DNA of 64,000 nucleotides from Pedobacter steynii. Lineage in GTDB: Bacteria; Bacteroidota; Bacteroidia; Sphingobacteriales; Sphingobacteriaceae. This document shows, piece by piece, positions 51,633 to 60,126 of the stretch (positions are counted from its first letter, which is position 1; each line of letters opens with the position of its first letter). The translations under genes and the position numbers were made by a program. The notes below the pieces were generated by a model. That model made no database searches. It saw only the letters and a list, made by a program, of their open reading frames with translations, and was not told the DNA's origin. The stretch covers positions 682,001 to 746,000 of the forward strand of contig NZ_FNGY01000003.1 in NCBI RefSeq assembly GCF_900103665.1. The letters run 5' to 3'.

Positions 51633-54600
51633 ATGATTAAAAGTTTAGGAAAAATACTCTTCTCCACCCGTACGATGGGTGCCATGCTCTTGTTATATGC
51701 TTTTTCCATGGCCATGGCCACCTTTGTGGAAAACGATTATGGAACAGCCGTAGCCAAAGCATTGGTGTATAACTGTTGGTGGTTTGAACTGGTGATGGTA
51801 ATCCTGGTCCTTAACTTCATCGGAAATATTGGAAGGTATCAACTTACACAACGCAAAAAATGGCCGCTATTGGTATTTCACCTTGCGTTTATCGTCATCT
51901 TTATTGGCGGATACATTACCAGATATGTCAGCTTTGAAGGATCGATGCACATCCGTGAAGGCGAATCCAGTGATGAAATCATTTCTGATGCCACCTTTTT
52001 CAAAGTACAGATTGGAAAAGACGACCAGGCATTGGCCTACGATGATGTCCCTGCAATTTTAATCTCCAATAACATCCCAACCTATCTTAAACCATTTAAA
52101 AAAACATTTAAAGCCGAATACGACTACAATGGCGAGCGGGTAAAGATGAAGGTCATCGACTTTTATGCCAGAGCTCAGGACTCCCTGGTTCGTGAAGCTT
52201 CAGGCAGGCCAACCCTCCATCTGGTGGTATTGGAAAACGGAAAAAGAGTCAACAAATACATTCCTTCAGGCAGTGTTCAGCTGATGCAGAACATGCTGGT
52301 GAGCTATAATAAACCAACCCCCGGCACCATTAACATTGAAGATGCCAATGGCGCCTTGCAAATCACTTCTCCATATCCGGGGAATTACATGGTGATGGCC
52401 ACCCAGGAAAAGAAAACCGTAGAAGGGAATAGTGCGCCACAAGCTTTCAATTTAAGAAGTTTATACACCATTGGTGCTTTGGCATTCGTAGTTCCCGAAG
52501 GGCCTATCCCTGGACGCATCACCTATTTTGAAGGAGATAAGAAAAATCATGAACATGATCCTGACCTCGTAAAACTGGAGATTACCACTTCAAATGCAAA
52601 GGACACCGTTTCCTTTTATGGTGGAAAAGGGATGACCAACTTCCAGCACCAAAGTGAAATCGGCGGACTGAGAATCTCTTTAGCCTACGGATCAAAAATA
52701 TATAAATCCCCGTTTACGCTTAAACTGGTCGACTTTAAAATGGAGAAATACCCGGGAAGTAACAGTCCTGCGGCTTACTCTTCCGATGTGATGATCCAGG
52801 AAGCAACCGGCGATCGTCCTTATAAAATCTTTATGAACCATGTCTTAGACCATTCCGGATACCGCTTCTTTCAGGCGAGTTTCGATGATGACGAAAAGGG
52901 AACCGTACTTTCTGTGAATCATGATTACTGGGGCACAAACGTAACTTACATAGGCTATACCCTACTTTTCCTTGGTATGTTCGTGACTTTATTCTGGAAG
53001 GGAACGCATTTCTCTAAATTAAATGAACAATTGAAAACCCTTTCTAAATCAAAAACCCTGATCTTATTGCTGTTGTTCTTACCTCTGGGTGCTGCTTTCA
53101 GTCAGCAGGCTGATCAGAAGATCGACATGCATGGTACCGATGGAAAAACACCTATGCCCGCCGCCGGGATGCCTCAGGCAGAACATGACCATGTGCATAC
53201 CGAAGGTGACGGTCATGACCATGGCCCGGCCAGTGCTGACCAACCCGCAAAACATGTACACGATCAGGATTATATGGCAGATGTGCAAAAGCTTTTAAGT
53301 GCTAAAAATGCAAATGCACAGGAGTTTGCCGCATCCATTAAGATTGATAAAGCCCATGCAGATAGCTTCGGATACCTGCTGGTACAAAATATAGACGGAA
53401 GAATTGAGCCCATCAATACCATGGCACTGGAAATTCTGAGAAAACTACACCGCAAGGATCATTTATACAACCTGAGCGCCAATCAGTTCTTTCTTTCTGT
53501 TTCCAGCTCACCATTTATCTGGATGAATGTTCCTTTTATAAAAGTTGGCTCGAAAGGTGGCCCTGAACTGCTAAAAGCAGTGAAGGCAAATGAAGAGGGT
53601 TATACCTCAATGATCAATTTATTGACCATTAGCCCCGAAGGAGCATTAGAATTTGTGTTAAAAGAGCAGTACCTGAAATCATTTGCAAAGAAACCAGCTG
53701 AACAGGGGAGCTATGATAAAGATGTCATCGATCTTAATGATAAATTACAGGCCATGCAGCAATTGGTTGATGGCCAGTACCTGCGCATCTTTCCGATTGC
53801 CGGCGATACCAACAATACCTGGATTGCCATGCCCCCTTCTGATCCCTCCAATAAAGCGGTCGTATCCAGCGCATTGGATCCTTATGTAAAAAGCATCAAG
53901 GCTGCGGCACAATCCGGAAACTGGGATGGTGCAAATATTGCCTTAAATGTCATCAAAGACATCCAGCTTAAATTCGGGAAAGATGTAGTACCCTCACAGT
54001 CAAAGATCAACTGGGAAGTGAGTTACAATTCCTGGAACATCTTCCTGAACCTCATGATTACTTATGCTTTATTAGGAACAGTAATCCTGACGCTGGCATT
54101 TTTCAAACTCTTTAAATCTTCCAAAATGCTGGACAGGCTGGTGACTTTCACCTTAATCCTGATCAGTGTTGCCGCCATACTTCAGGCAGTCGGCCTGGGT
54201 GCACGCTGGTACATTTCCGGACATGAACCCTGGAGTAATGGTTACGAAGCCGTCTTGTTTATCAGCTGGATCGGCGTCTTATCCGGTTTGCTGATGTACA
54301 GAAACAGCAATGCCTTTATCCCTGCTGCCGGTTGTCTTATTGCGGTAATCCTAATGGGATTTGCGCATGGAGGATCACAGATGAATCCACAGATTACACC
54401 ATTGGTACCGGTGCTTAAATCTTACTGGCTGATGATCCACGTAGCCATCATCACCTCCAGCTATGGATTCTTTGGCCTCAGCGCCTTGTTAGGAACAGTT
54501 GTATTGGTGCTTTACATTATTGACGGCAAAAAGATCAGTGCCAAAGTAAAGGCCTCTGTAACGGAGCTTACGATCGTAAATGAAATGTCGTTAACGGTAG

Positions 54601-54980
54601 GATTATTTTTATTGACCATAGGTACCTTTTTAGGAGGAATATGGGCCAATGAAAGCTGGGGACGTTACTGGAGCTGGGACCCGAAAGAAACATGGGCTTT
54701 CATATCGGTGATCGTTTATGCATTTGTCATGCACATACGTCTGATTCCTAAATTAAAGAGCAAGTATTTATTTAACCTCCTGTCATTATTGAGCTTTTCG
54801 ACCATTATCATGACCTATTTCGGTGTAAATTATTACCTGACGGGTTTACACTCTTATGCACAGGGTGATCCTGTTCCCATCCCATCATGGGTATATATTA
54901 CCATTGCTGTAGTCTTCCTTTTAGCCCTGATTTCTTATAAACGATACCAGGCCCGAAATACCAAACAGGCCAGCAAATAA
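51633..54980 (+). CDS. fused cytochrome c biogenesis protein CcsBA (ResB-CcsA)
   Basis: 1115 residues, system II haem exporter and cytochrome c synthetase in one chain. The N-terminal ResB/CcsB-like part (about 1-455) has membrane helices near 13-28, 45-65, 73-95 and 435-455 around a large periplasmic domain. A second hydrophobic, signal-like segment (about 472-490, ILLLLFLPLGAAFS) is followed by a His-rich stretch EHDHVHTEGDGHDHG (about 516-530) and a second periplasmic domain. The CcsA half (about 800-1110) ends with the haem-handling motif ESWGRYWSWDPKETWAF (near residue 1014) and His in HGGSQMN, LMIHVA and TGLHSY. It is monocistronic. The His-rich linker is unusual and may bind metal. Confidence 0.93.
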   Translation: MIKSLGKILFSTRTMGAMLLLYAFSMAMATFVENDYGTAVAKALVYNCWWFELVMVILVLNFIGNIGRYQLTQRKKWPLLVFHLAFIVIFIGGYITRYVSFEGSMHIREGESSDEIISDATFFKVQIGKDDQALAYDDVPAILISNNIPTYLKPFKKTFKAEYDYNGERVKMKVIDFYARAQDSLVREASGRPTLHLVVLENGKRVNKYIPSGSVQLMQNMLVSYNKPTPGTINIEDANGALQITSPYPGNYMVMATQEKKTVEGNSAPQAFNLRSLYTIGALAFVVPEGPIPGRITYFEGDKKNHEHDPDLVKLEITTSNAKDTVSFYGGKGMTNFQHQSEIGGLRISLAYGSKIYKSPFTLKLVDFKMEKYPGSNSPAAYSSDVMIQEATGDRPYKIFMNHVLDHSGYRFFQASFDDDEKGTVLSVNHDYWGTNVTYIGYTLLFLGMFVTLFWKGTHFSKLNEQLKTLSKSKTLILLLLFLPLGAAFSQQADQKIDMHGTDGKTPMPAAGMPQAEHDHVHTEGDGHDHGPASADQPAKHVHDQDYMADVQKLLSAKNANAQEFAASIKIDKAHADSFGYLLVQNIDGRIEPINTMALEILRKLHRKDHLYNLSANQFFLSVSSSPFIWMNVPFIKVGSKGGPELLKAVKANEEGYTSMINLLTISPEGALEFVLKEQYLKSFAKKPAEQGSYDKDVIDLNDKLQAMQQLVDGQYLRIFPIAGDTNNTWIAMPPSDPSNKAVVSSALDPYVKSIKAAAQSGNWDGANIALNVIKDIQLKFGKDVVPSQSKINWEVSYNSWNIFLNLMITYALLGTVILTLAFFKLFKSSKMLDRLVTFTLILISVAAILQAVGLGARWYISGHEPWSNGYEAVLFISWIGVLSGLLMYRNSNAFIPAAGCLIAVILMGFAHGGSQMNPQITPLVPVLKSYWLMIHVAIITSSYGFFGLSALLGTVVLVLYIIDGKKISAKVKASVTELTIVNEMSLTVGLFLLTIGTFLGGIWANESWGRYWSWDPKETWAFISVIVYAFVMHIRLIPKLKSKYLFNLLSLLSFSTIIMTYFGVNYYLTGLHSYAQGDPVPIPSWVYITIAVVFLLALISYKRYQARNTKQASK

Positions 54981-54989
54981 ATAAAAAAC

Positions 54990-55011
54990 GCCTATGCAAA
55001 CCTGCATAGGC
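54990..55011. terminator. bidirectional intrinsic terminator
   Basis: Stem GCCTATGCA/TGCATAGGC with an AACC loop, T-rich on the plus side (ATTTCTTTT) and a run of six T on the minus side, between the convergent CcsBA and DUF1772 genes. Confidence 0.85.
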
Positions 55012-55018
55012 ATTTCTT

Positions 55019-55522
55019 TTACCCGCTGATTCCACTACGGTACAACAGCGCAACAACCACCAGGACCACCGTCAAAACCGAAGCCACTGTACGGATGCGG
55101 TGGAACCTGTTCCAGGGAATTTCAAATCTTTCTCTTTGTATGGTCATCTCTTTGGCAGAAGCTGATGATAAGCTGAACCGGTCTAGTGCCTGATTTAAAG
55201 GGACATTCCCAAACATAGTTAATCCAAATACACCTATCGTATAAACGAATGTTGCTGCCAGTAATAACCAGAAGCTATCCGTTACCCCTGCCCTGAACTG
55301 TAACCAGGTGCTGAAGGGCAAAAGCAACAGCGTTCCCATAAAACTGCTCAGGAACAAAAGATTCTGTATTTCCTTATTAATAGATTGCATGGCAGCCAAA
55401 TATCCTTCGTCGGATAGTTTAGCTAAACCGGGATTCACTGCACAGGAAAAAGCATAGAAGAGCCCGCCTGTCAGGGCGGTTAATGTTGCCGTCAGGAGGA
55501 GTATAAAATCAGCTGTAATCAT
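55019..55522 (-). CDS. DUF1772 (anthrone-oxygenase-like) membrane protein
   Basis: 167 residues, four membrane helices (about 5-26, 55-75, 83-104, 145-162). The first helix carries the family pattern TALTGGLFYAFSCAVNPGLA, and the third is followed by GNVPLNQAL, the conserved N-x-P-x-N loop of DUF1772. Bacterial members have no proven reaction; the name comes from fungal anthrone oxygenases. It stands alone between the CcsBA gene and the small lipoprotein gene. Confidence 0.85.
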   Translation of the reverse strand: MITADFILLLTATLTALTGGLFYAFSCAVNPGLAKLSDEGYLAAMQSINKEIQNLLFLSSFMGTLLLLPFSTWLQFRAGVTDSFWLLLAATFVYTIGVFGLTMFGNVPLNQALDRFSLSSASAKEMTIQRERFEIPWNRFHRIRTVASVLTVVLVVVALLYRSGISG

Positions 55523-55601
55523 TTCATTTTATCTTTAGTTGAAGTTAATCATCTTCCATAAGATAAAATAGAACAAAACCGACAAACTCCTATCCCTGGT
55601 T

Positions 55602-55916
55602 TTATTTGGTCTTTATTTTTTCGTATTTGTAAGCGAACATCCTCCCACTTGTCCTGTAAATACTATCTTTTTGTTTATTCTTTTGACGTTCCGTCAGAAA
55701 AACATAATCACTGCTGACATAAACAGCATTAGTGCCGATCGTAATCTCTGAAGAGCCAACCAACGCCGGGCCTTCCTTTGTAATTGCCCCCCTGTAGAGG
55801 TCGCGTTTCCAGTTATAAACGGTAGTATCATCCGCATTATCTTTCTTACATCCCCATGCAAAAATGACAAGCGCTACCATCAAAAAAGTCCATTTCATCT
55901 GTTTCTTGTTTTTCAT
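55602..55916 (-). CDS. small lipoprotein of unknown function with the leader hairpin element
   Basis: 104 residues. Lipoprotein signal with Cys23 in FAWGCKKD. The rest is short and beta-rich (YNWKRDLYRGAITKEGPALV, SEITIGTNAVYVSSDYVFLT) with a basic tail KYEKIKTK. No family is recognised. Its leader shares the 28-nt tract and hairpin with the PUL fucosidase gene at 5369, although the proteins are unrelated, so the two genes may share a control signal. Confidence 0.75.
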   Translation of the reverse strand: MKNKKQMKWTFLMVALVIFAWGCKKDNADDTTVYNWKRDLYRGAITKEGPALVGSSEITIGTNAVYVSSDYVFLTERQKNKQKDSIYRTSGRMFAYKYEKIKTK

Positions 55917-56001
55917 CAGAATATAATTGTTTTTTAGCGGTTATGAAGCTACCATAAGCATAATCATTGCTTTCTGTAAGCGGTATGCTTATGGTGGTTT
56001 C
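55917..56001 (-). promoter_or_regulatory. leader hairpin element, copy 2 (upstream of the small lipoprotein)
   Basis: 28-nt tract (55917-55944) followed by a 17-bp inverted repeat (arms 55945-55961 and 55985-56001, 15 of 17 paired). It matches copy 1 at 5370-5456 in the tract, the outer stem and its spacing to the start codon. Its inner stem reads CCATAAGCAT/ATGCTTATGG where copy 1 reads TCATGATCTT/AAGATCGTGA. The rest of the 221-bp gap to 56138 shows only a small hairpin near 56045. Confidence 0.55.
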
Positions 56002-56137
56002 ATTATAAAATCGAACCCGGTATCAGGTTCATATCATGTGTGTTTCCCAAAAATATTCGGGAAGAACTAAAAAACAGAATTTCCAGGACTGATTTAACAA
56101 ATTTTAACAGGAGTTCAGGATCGGGCCGTTAAAACCA

Positions 56138-56575
56138 TCAACTCCTTTCTGCCCGCGCTTTCAGCTTCACATTCATCTCCATAAAGCCCCGTTTGGTATT
56201 GTTGTCCAGTTGTTTCGCAAAAAGTGAAACCAGGATACCTTTGAAGTTTTCGCTTTGAATGAAAGTCGTAGTCCCATTTCCATGATCAATAAGTTCAAAT
56301 TTATGCTCCCCATCAAAAAGCCCGGAGAACAGTAAATGTCCAATCCACCGAAATTCTTTATTGGGCTCAAATGCGAGGACCCTTGGTCTGAAAGTCATGC
56401 CTTTTGCTTCTGGTGGTTCAACCCTCACCACTAGCTTAGTTCCAACTGTTTGATCCCCGCTGATCGACTTGATAAAGGGGTTCCAATTAGGGTATTGATC
56501 AAATGCGGTTAATATTTCCCATATACTTTCCGGTCTTGCATTGATTAAGATTTCTGTTTTAATTTCCTTTGTCAT
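56138..56575 (-). CDS. SRPBCC (START-like) domain protein
   Basis: 145 residues from the ATG at 56575; a longer frame to 56638 adds a non-family stretch. One polyketide-cyclase/SRPBCC fold: EIKTEILINARPESIWEILT, YPNWNPFIKSISGDQTVG, FRPRVLAFEPNKEFRWIGHL, DGEHKFELIDHGNGTTTFIQ, NFKGILVSLFAKQLDNNT. It is a cytosolic hydrophobic-ligand-binding fold with unknown ligand. It lies 115 bp downstream of a Crp/Fnr regulator on the same strand, a common pairing, so that regulator may control it. Confidence 0.88.
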   Translation of the reverse strand: MTKEIKTEILINARPESIWEILTAFDQYPNWNPFIKSISGDQTVGTKLVVRVEPPEAKGMTFRPRVLAFEPNKEFRWIGHLLFSGLFDGEHKFELIDHGNGTTTFIQSENFKGILVSLFAKQLDNNTKRGFMEMNVKLKARAERS

Positions 56576-56690
56576 CTTTACAATTTGATTAATTAAATGA
56601 TCAGCAAGCAACAGTTTAATTTCCTGCGTTGCGAACAAGACAAAGGTCTGAAGGAGGCATCAGCTTCCACTTGACAAAAATCAAGAACAT

Positions 56691-57254
56691 TTATTTCTTT
56701 CTGATGCGACTAAGTGTCTCCGGGGTCATCCCCAGCATTGAAGCAATATATTGTAATGGAACCTGGTTGAAAAGACTTTTATTGTGTTCAAAAAACAGCT
56801 CATACCGTTCTTCGGCAGTCATAGAAAGATGGGTAAAAATCCGGTCCTCCAAAGTGGTAAAACAACTCGCAATGAACAATTTTTCCAGTTCATGCCATTT
56901 GGGCACAAGAACGCCTATCCTTTTGTAATCTTCTCTTTTAATGGTAAATAAATCCGTATCTGTCAATGCCTGAATCGTCCAGCGGGCAGGTTTTTCAAAG
57001 ATGAATCCGGAGAGGTCGGTTACGAAATATCCTTTCGTAGAGATCCATTGCGTAACTTCCTTGTTTTCTGTCGCCAGGAAGATCCTTAAAATACCAGTCT
57101 GAACAAAACTTAACCTATCGGAAGCTTTCCCGGTCAATAGGAAATAATCGCCTTTTTTAATCGTTTCCGGCTTAAATAAAGAACTGATCACGGCTAATTC
57201 GGCTGCTTCCGCAACTCCGAAGTAGGAACTCACATACTGTTCAAGCGCTGTCAT
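56691..57254 (-). CDS. Crp/Fnr-family transcriptional regulator
   Basis: 187 residues. An N-terminal cyclic-nucleotide-binding-like beta roll (about 20-115, IKKGDYFLLTGKASDRLSFV, WISTKGYFVTDLSGFIFEKP) and a C-terminal helix-turn-helix (VPLQYIASMLGMTPETLSRI, 165-184) are visible. The usual cAMP-contact residues and the Cys cluster of Fnr are missing, as in the many Bacteroidota members whose ligand is unknown. The protein ends right after the recognition helix. It precedes the SRPBCC gene on the same strand. Confidence 0.9.
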   Translation of the reverse strand: MTALEQYVSSYFGVAEAAELAVISSLFKPETIKKGDYFLLTGKASDRLSFVQTGILRIFLATENKEVTQWISTKGYFVTDLSGFIFEKPARWTIQALTDTDLFTIKREDYKRIGVLVPKWHELEKLFIASCFTTLEDRIFTHLSMTAEERYELFFEHNKSLFNQVPLQYIASMLGMTPETLSRIRKK

Positions 57255-57403
57255 AATTATTCTCTGCCGATGAGTAATATCCGGGAGCCACTAAAATACA
57301 AATTATATCTGCGAAAAAGGATCAGCAAATGTCTCCATTGAAACACAGTTTTTAATTTTTGTATTATTGCGGTAATAAAAAAGAAATCAATTGGACACCC
57401 ATT

Positions 57404-59875
57404 ATGAAAAACTGGCTACAAAGAAACCACCTTCACCTGCTCATCCTTGTCCTCTTTCTCGCCATCAGTTTCATCTATCTCAGTCCTGTACTTCAGGATA
57501 AAGTCCTTTATCAAGGCGATGTCGTAGAAGCACAGGCGATGTCAAAAGAGATTATGAAGGTAAAAGCGGAGACGGGTAAAGGACCACTATGGACAAACTC
57601 CATGTTTGGCGGAATGCCGGCTTTCCAGATCTGGGTTCAATACCCATCTAATGTCAGCAGTTATGTCGTTAACTTTTTCAAAGCTGTTTTCCCCAATCCG
57701 GTAGACACTATCTTCTTGTATCTAGCCGGTGCATATCTTCTTTTTTGTGTTTTAGGCCTGAGGCCATGGCTGGCCGCAGGGGCAGCAATTGCCTTTGCAT
57801 TCTCCTCCTTTAACTTTATTTTGATTGAGGCAGGACATGCCAACCAGGCATTCGCCATTGCATTTTTCGCACCTATTCTTGCCGGAATCATCCTCACTTT
57901 ACAGGGTAAACATTTGCTCGGTGCCTCCCTAACGGCTCTTTTCCTGGCTATAGAAATCAGGGCGAACCACATCCAAATGACCTACTACCTGCTCATTGCG
58001 ATATTGATCCTGATCGGCTTCGAACTATACCATGCCATTCAGTCTAAAACTACGCAAAGCTTTTTCAAATCTATTTCTTATCTGGCAGCCGCAGCGGTTA
58101 TCGCTATCGGTGTAAATGCCGGAACCTTATGGACCACCTACGAGTATGGAAAAGAATCTATCCGTGGAAAGGCCAACCTTAGCAAAGCAAATCAGCCCAT
58201 ACAAGATGGTCTTGATAAAGAATACGCCTATTACTGGAGCCAGGGCGTAGGTGAAATGATCACTTTTCTGATTCCCGATGCTTATGGTGGTTCTACCGCT
58301 ACGCAAATTCCCGTTAAAGGATCTGAAGTGGTAAAAACCCTGATAAAAAACGGACAACCACAAGATCAGGCCGAAGATTTTGTCAAACAATTACCCAGTT
58401 ATTGGGGAGAGAAATCTACTACTTCCGGTCCGTGGTACATTGGCGCTATCGTTTGCTTTCTAGGCGTTTTTGGTCTGTTTATGTTAAACGATAAAATGAA
58501 ATGGTGGGTCTTATCTGCCTCCTTTCTGTTTATGTTTTTATCTTTTGGCAAACACTTTCCACTCATTTCAGATCTTTTTTTCGATTACGTTCCACTATAC
58601 AATAAGTTCCGGTCTGTAGAATTCACCCTGATCATCCCCTGCCTGCTCCTCCCTATTCTCGGTTTTCTGGCACTAAAAAAAGCGACCGACGGAGAAGAAG
58701 ATCCCCGGATAACGCAAAAAAACTTATTGAAATCTATCTATATCGTGGCTGGCTTTTTAGTATTGTTCCTGCTCATTCCTACCCTGTTTTTCAGCTTTAC
58801 CTCATCAGCGCATCCACAGCTCATTCAAAAGCTCAATGAGGTGAGCGGGAGTCCGGTCTTCGCAAATGAAATCGGAAATGCATTGATCAAAGACCGCATT
58901 TCAGTGGCCAGGGCAGATGCCTTCAGGTCTTTGGCTTTCGTATTGATTGCGGCAGGTTTAATCTGGTTGATTTTAAAAAAGAAGATCGGTCAGCAGACCG
59001 GCTTCATGGTCCTGACGTTGGTCATCCTGACAGATGTCTGGGGAATTGACAAAAGATACCTGAACGACCGTAGTTTCGTAGATGCCGATATGATGGCCTC
59101 ACAATTTGAACCCAGATCCGTAGATAAGCTGATCCAAACCGATAAAAGTCTGGACTACCGGGTGTTTGACCTTTCCCGTTCCAATCCGCTGGGTGATGCA
59201 ACCCCATCCATATTCCATAAATCTATCGGCGGCCGCCATTCTGCCAGACTTCAGCGATACCAGGAAATGCTGGACAGGCAATTCAATAAAACCATAAACG
59301 AGCCTGTCCTGGATATGCTCAACACAAAATACCTGATTGTTCCTGATACCGCCAGAGGTTTATCAGAGAAGGCCATCCAAAGGCCTACGGCCAGTGGAAA
59401 TGCCTGGTTCGTCCCGCAGGTACATTTTGTCAAAAATGCAGAAGAGGAAATGAACGCCATCACCAGCTTCGACCCAAAGAAAGATGTTTTTGTTCATCAG
59501 GATTTTCAATCCCAGGTCGACCAGCAAAAGCCGGGCTTCGATCCGCAATCGGAAATTAAACTGATCAGTTACCACCCGGACAATTTAGTGTACCGCTATC
59601 AATCGAACAAAGCGGCAATAGCCGTGTTTGCGGAAATATGGTATAGCAAAGGCTGGAAGGCTTATGTGGATCAGCAGGAAATACCCTACTTTAGGGCAAA
59701 TTACATTTTAAGGGCAGCGGTATTGCCTGCAGGAAAACATGAACTGATATTTAAGTTCGAACCAAAATCCTACTATTGGGGAGAACGCATTTCCCTGCTT
59801 GCCTCCATTCTGCTGGTCGGTTCCTTAATTGCAGCACTCGTACTCAGTATCATCAAACCAAAACCAATCGCTTAG
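57404..59875 (+). CDS. YfhO-family multi-span membrane protein
   Basis: 823 residues from the ATG at 57404, the first that gives a sensible amphipathic start before TM1. About a dozen membrane helices fill residues 10-560 (e.g. LLILVLFLAISFIYLSPVLQ, AAIAFAFSSFNFILIEAGHA, ALFLAIEIRANHIQMTYYLL), followed by a soluble domain and a last helix near 800-818. The early TNSMFGGMPAFQIW is typical of the YfhO/GT-C fold, in which related proteins modify cell-wall polymers from lipid-linked sugars. Substrate in Bacteroidota is unknown. It precedes the FtsX-type permease gene on the same strand, 251 bp apart. Confidence 0.9.
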   Translation: MKNWLQRNHLHLLILVLFLAISFIYLSPVLQDKVLYQGDVVEAQAMSKEIMKVKAETGKGPLWTNSMFGGMPAFQIWVQYPSNVSSYVVNFFKAVFPNPVDTIFLYLAGAYLLFCVLGLRPWLAAGAAIAFAFSSFNFILIEAGHANQAFAIAFFAPILAGIILTLQGKHLLGASLTALFLAIEIRANHIQMTYYLLIAILILIGFELYHAIQSKTTQSFFKSISYLAAAAVIAIGVNAGTLWTTYEYGKESIRGKANLSKANQPIQDGLDKEYAYYWSQGVGEMITFLIPDAYGGSTATQIPVKGSEVVKTLIKNGQPQDQAEDFVKQLPSYWGEKSTTSGPWYIGAIVCFLGVFGLFMLNDKMKWWVLSASFLFMFLSFGKHFPLISDLFFDYVPLYNKFRSVEFTLIIPCLLLPILGFLALKKATDGEEDPRITQKNLLKSIYIVAGFLVLFLLIPTLFFSFTSSAHPQLIQKLNEVSGSPVFANEIGNALIKDRISVARADAFRSLAFVLIAAGLIWLILKKKIGQQTGFMVLTLVILTDVWGIDKRYLNDRSFVDADMMASQFEPRSVDKLIQTDKSLDYRVFDLSRSNPLGDATPSIFHKSIGGRHSARLQRYQEMLDRQFNKTINEPVLDMLNTKYLIVPDTARGLSEKAIQRPTASGNAWFVPQVHFVKNAEEEMNAITSFDPKKDVFVHQDFQSQVDQQKPGFDPQSEIKLISYHPDNLVYRYQSNKAAIAVFAEIWYSKGWKAYVDQQEIPYFRANYILRAAVLPAGKHELIFKFEPKSYYWGERISLLASILLVGSLIAALVLSIIKPKPIA

Positions 59876-60126
59876 AAAATTTATGACCGCGACACAACCA
59901 CATAGGAAAAGCGCAGTCCTGCTCTGGTATTGCCAATAGCTCAGCTTACCAGACGATGACGAAAGCATGAGGCGGCTTTAACCAGGCTGTGCGTTTATGT
60001 ACACCGCTACTGTCCATTTCCGAACAGGAGAATTGCTATAAACCGTTCTAGGCGCAAATAAATCAAGTTCTCAAACATGAAAACAAAGATGGCATACAAT
60101 TCGCAAAACCCAGAAAAAAACACCAC
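59876..60126 (+). other. 251-bp gap with no recognised gene
   Basis: The gap between the YfhO and permease genes is unusually rich in G and C near 59890-60030 and shows no family match, promoter or clear hairpin. A 20-codon ORF (60077-60139) overlaps the permease start in another frame; it may be a leader peptide or chance. Confidence 0.4.
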
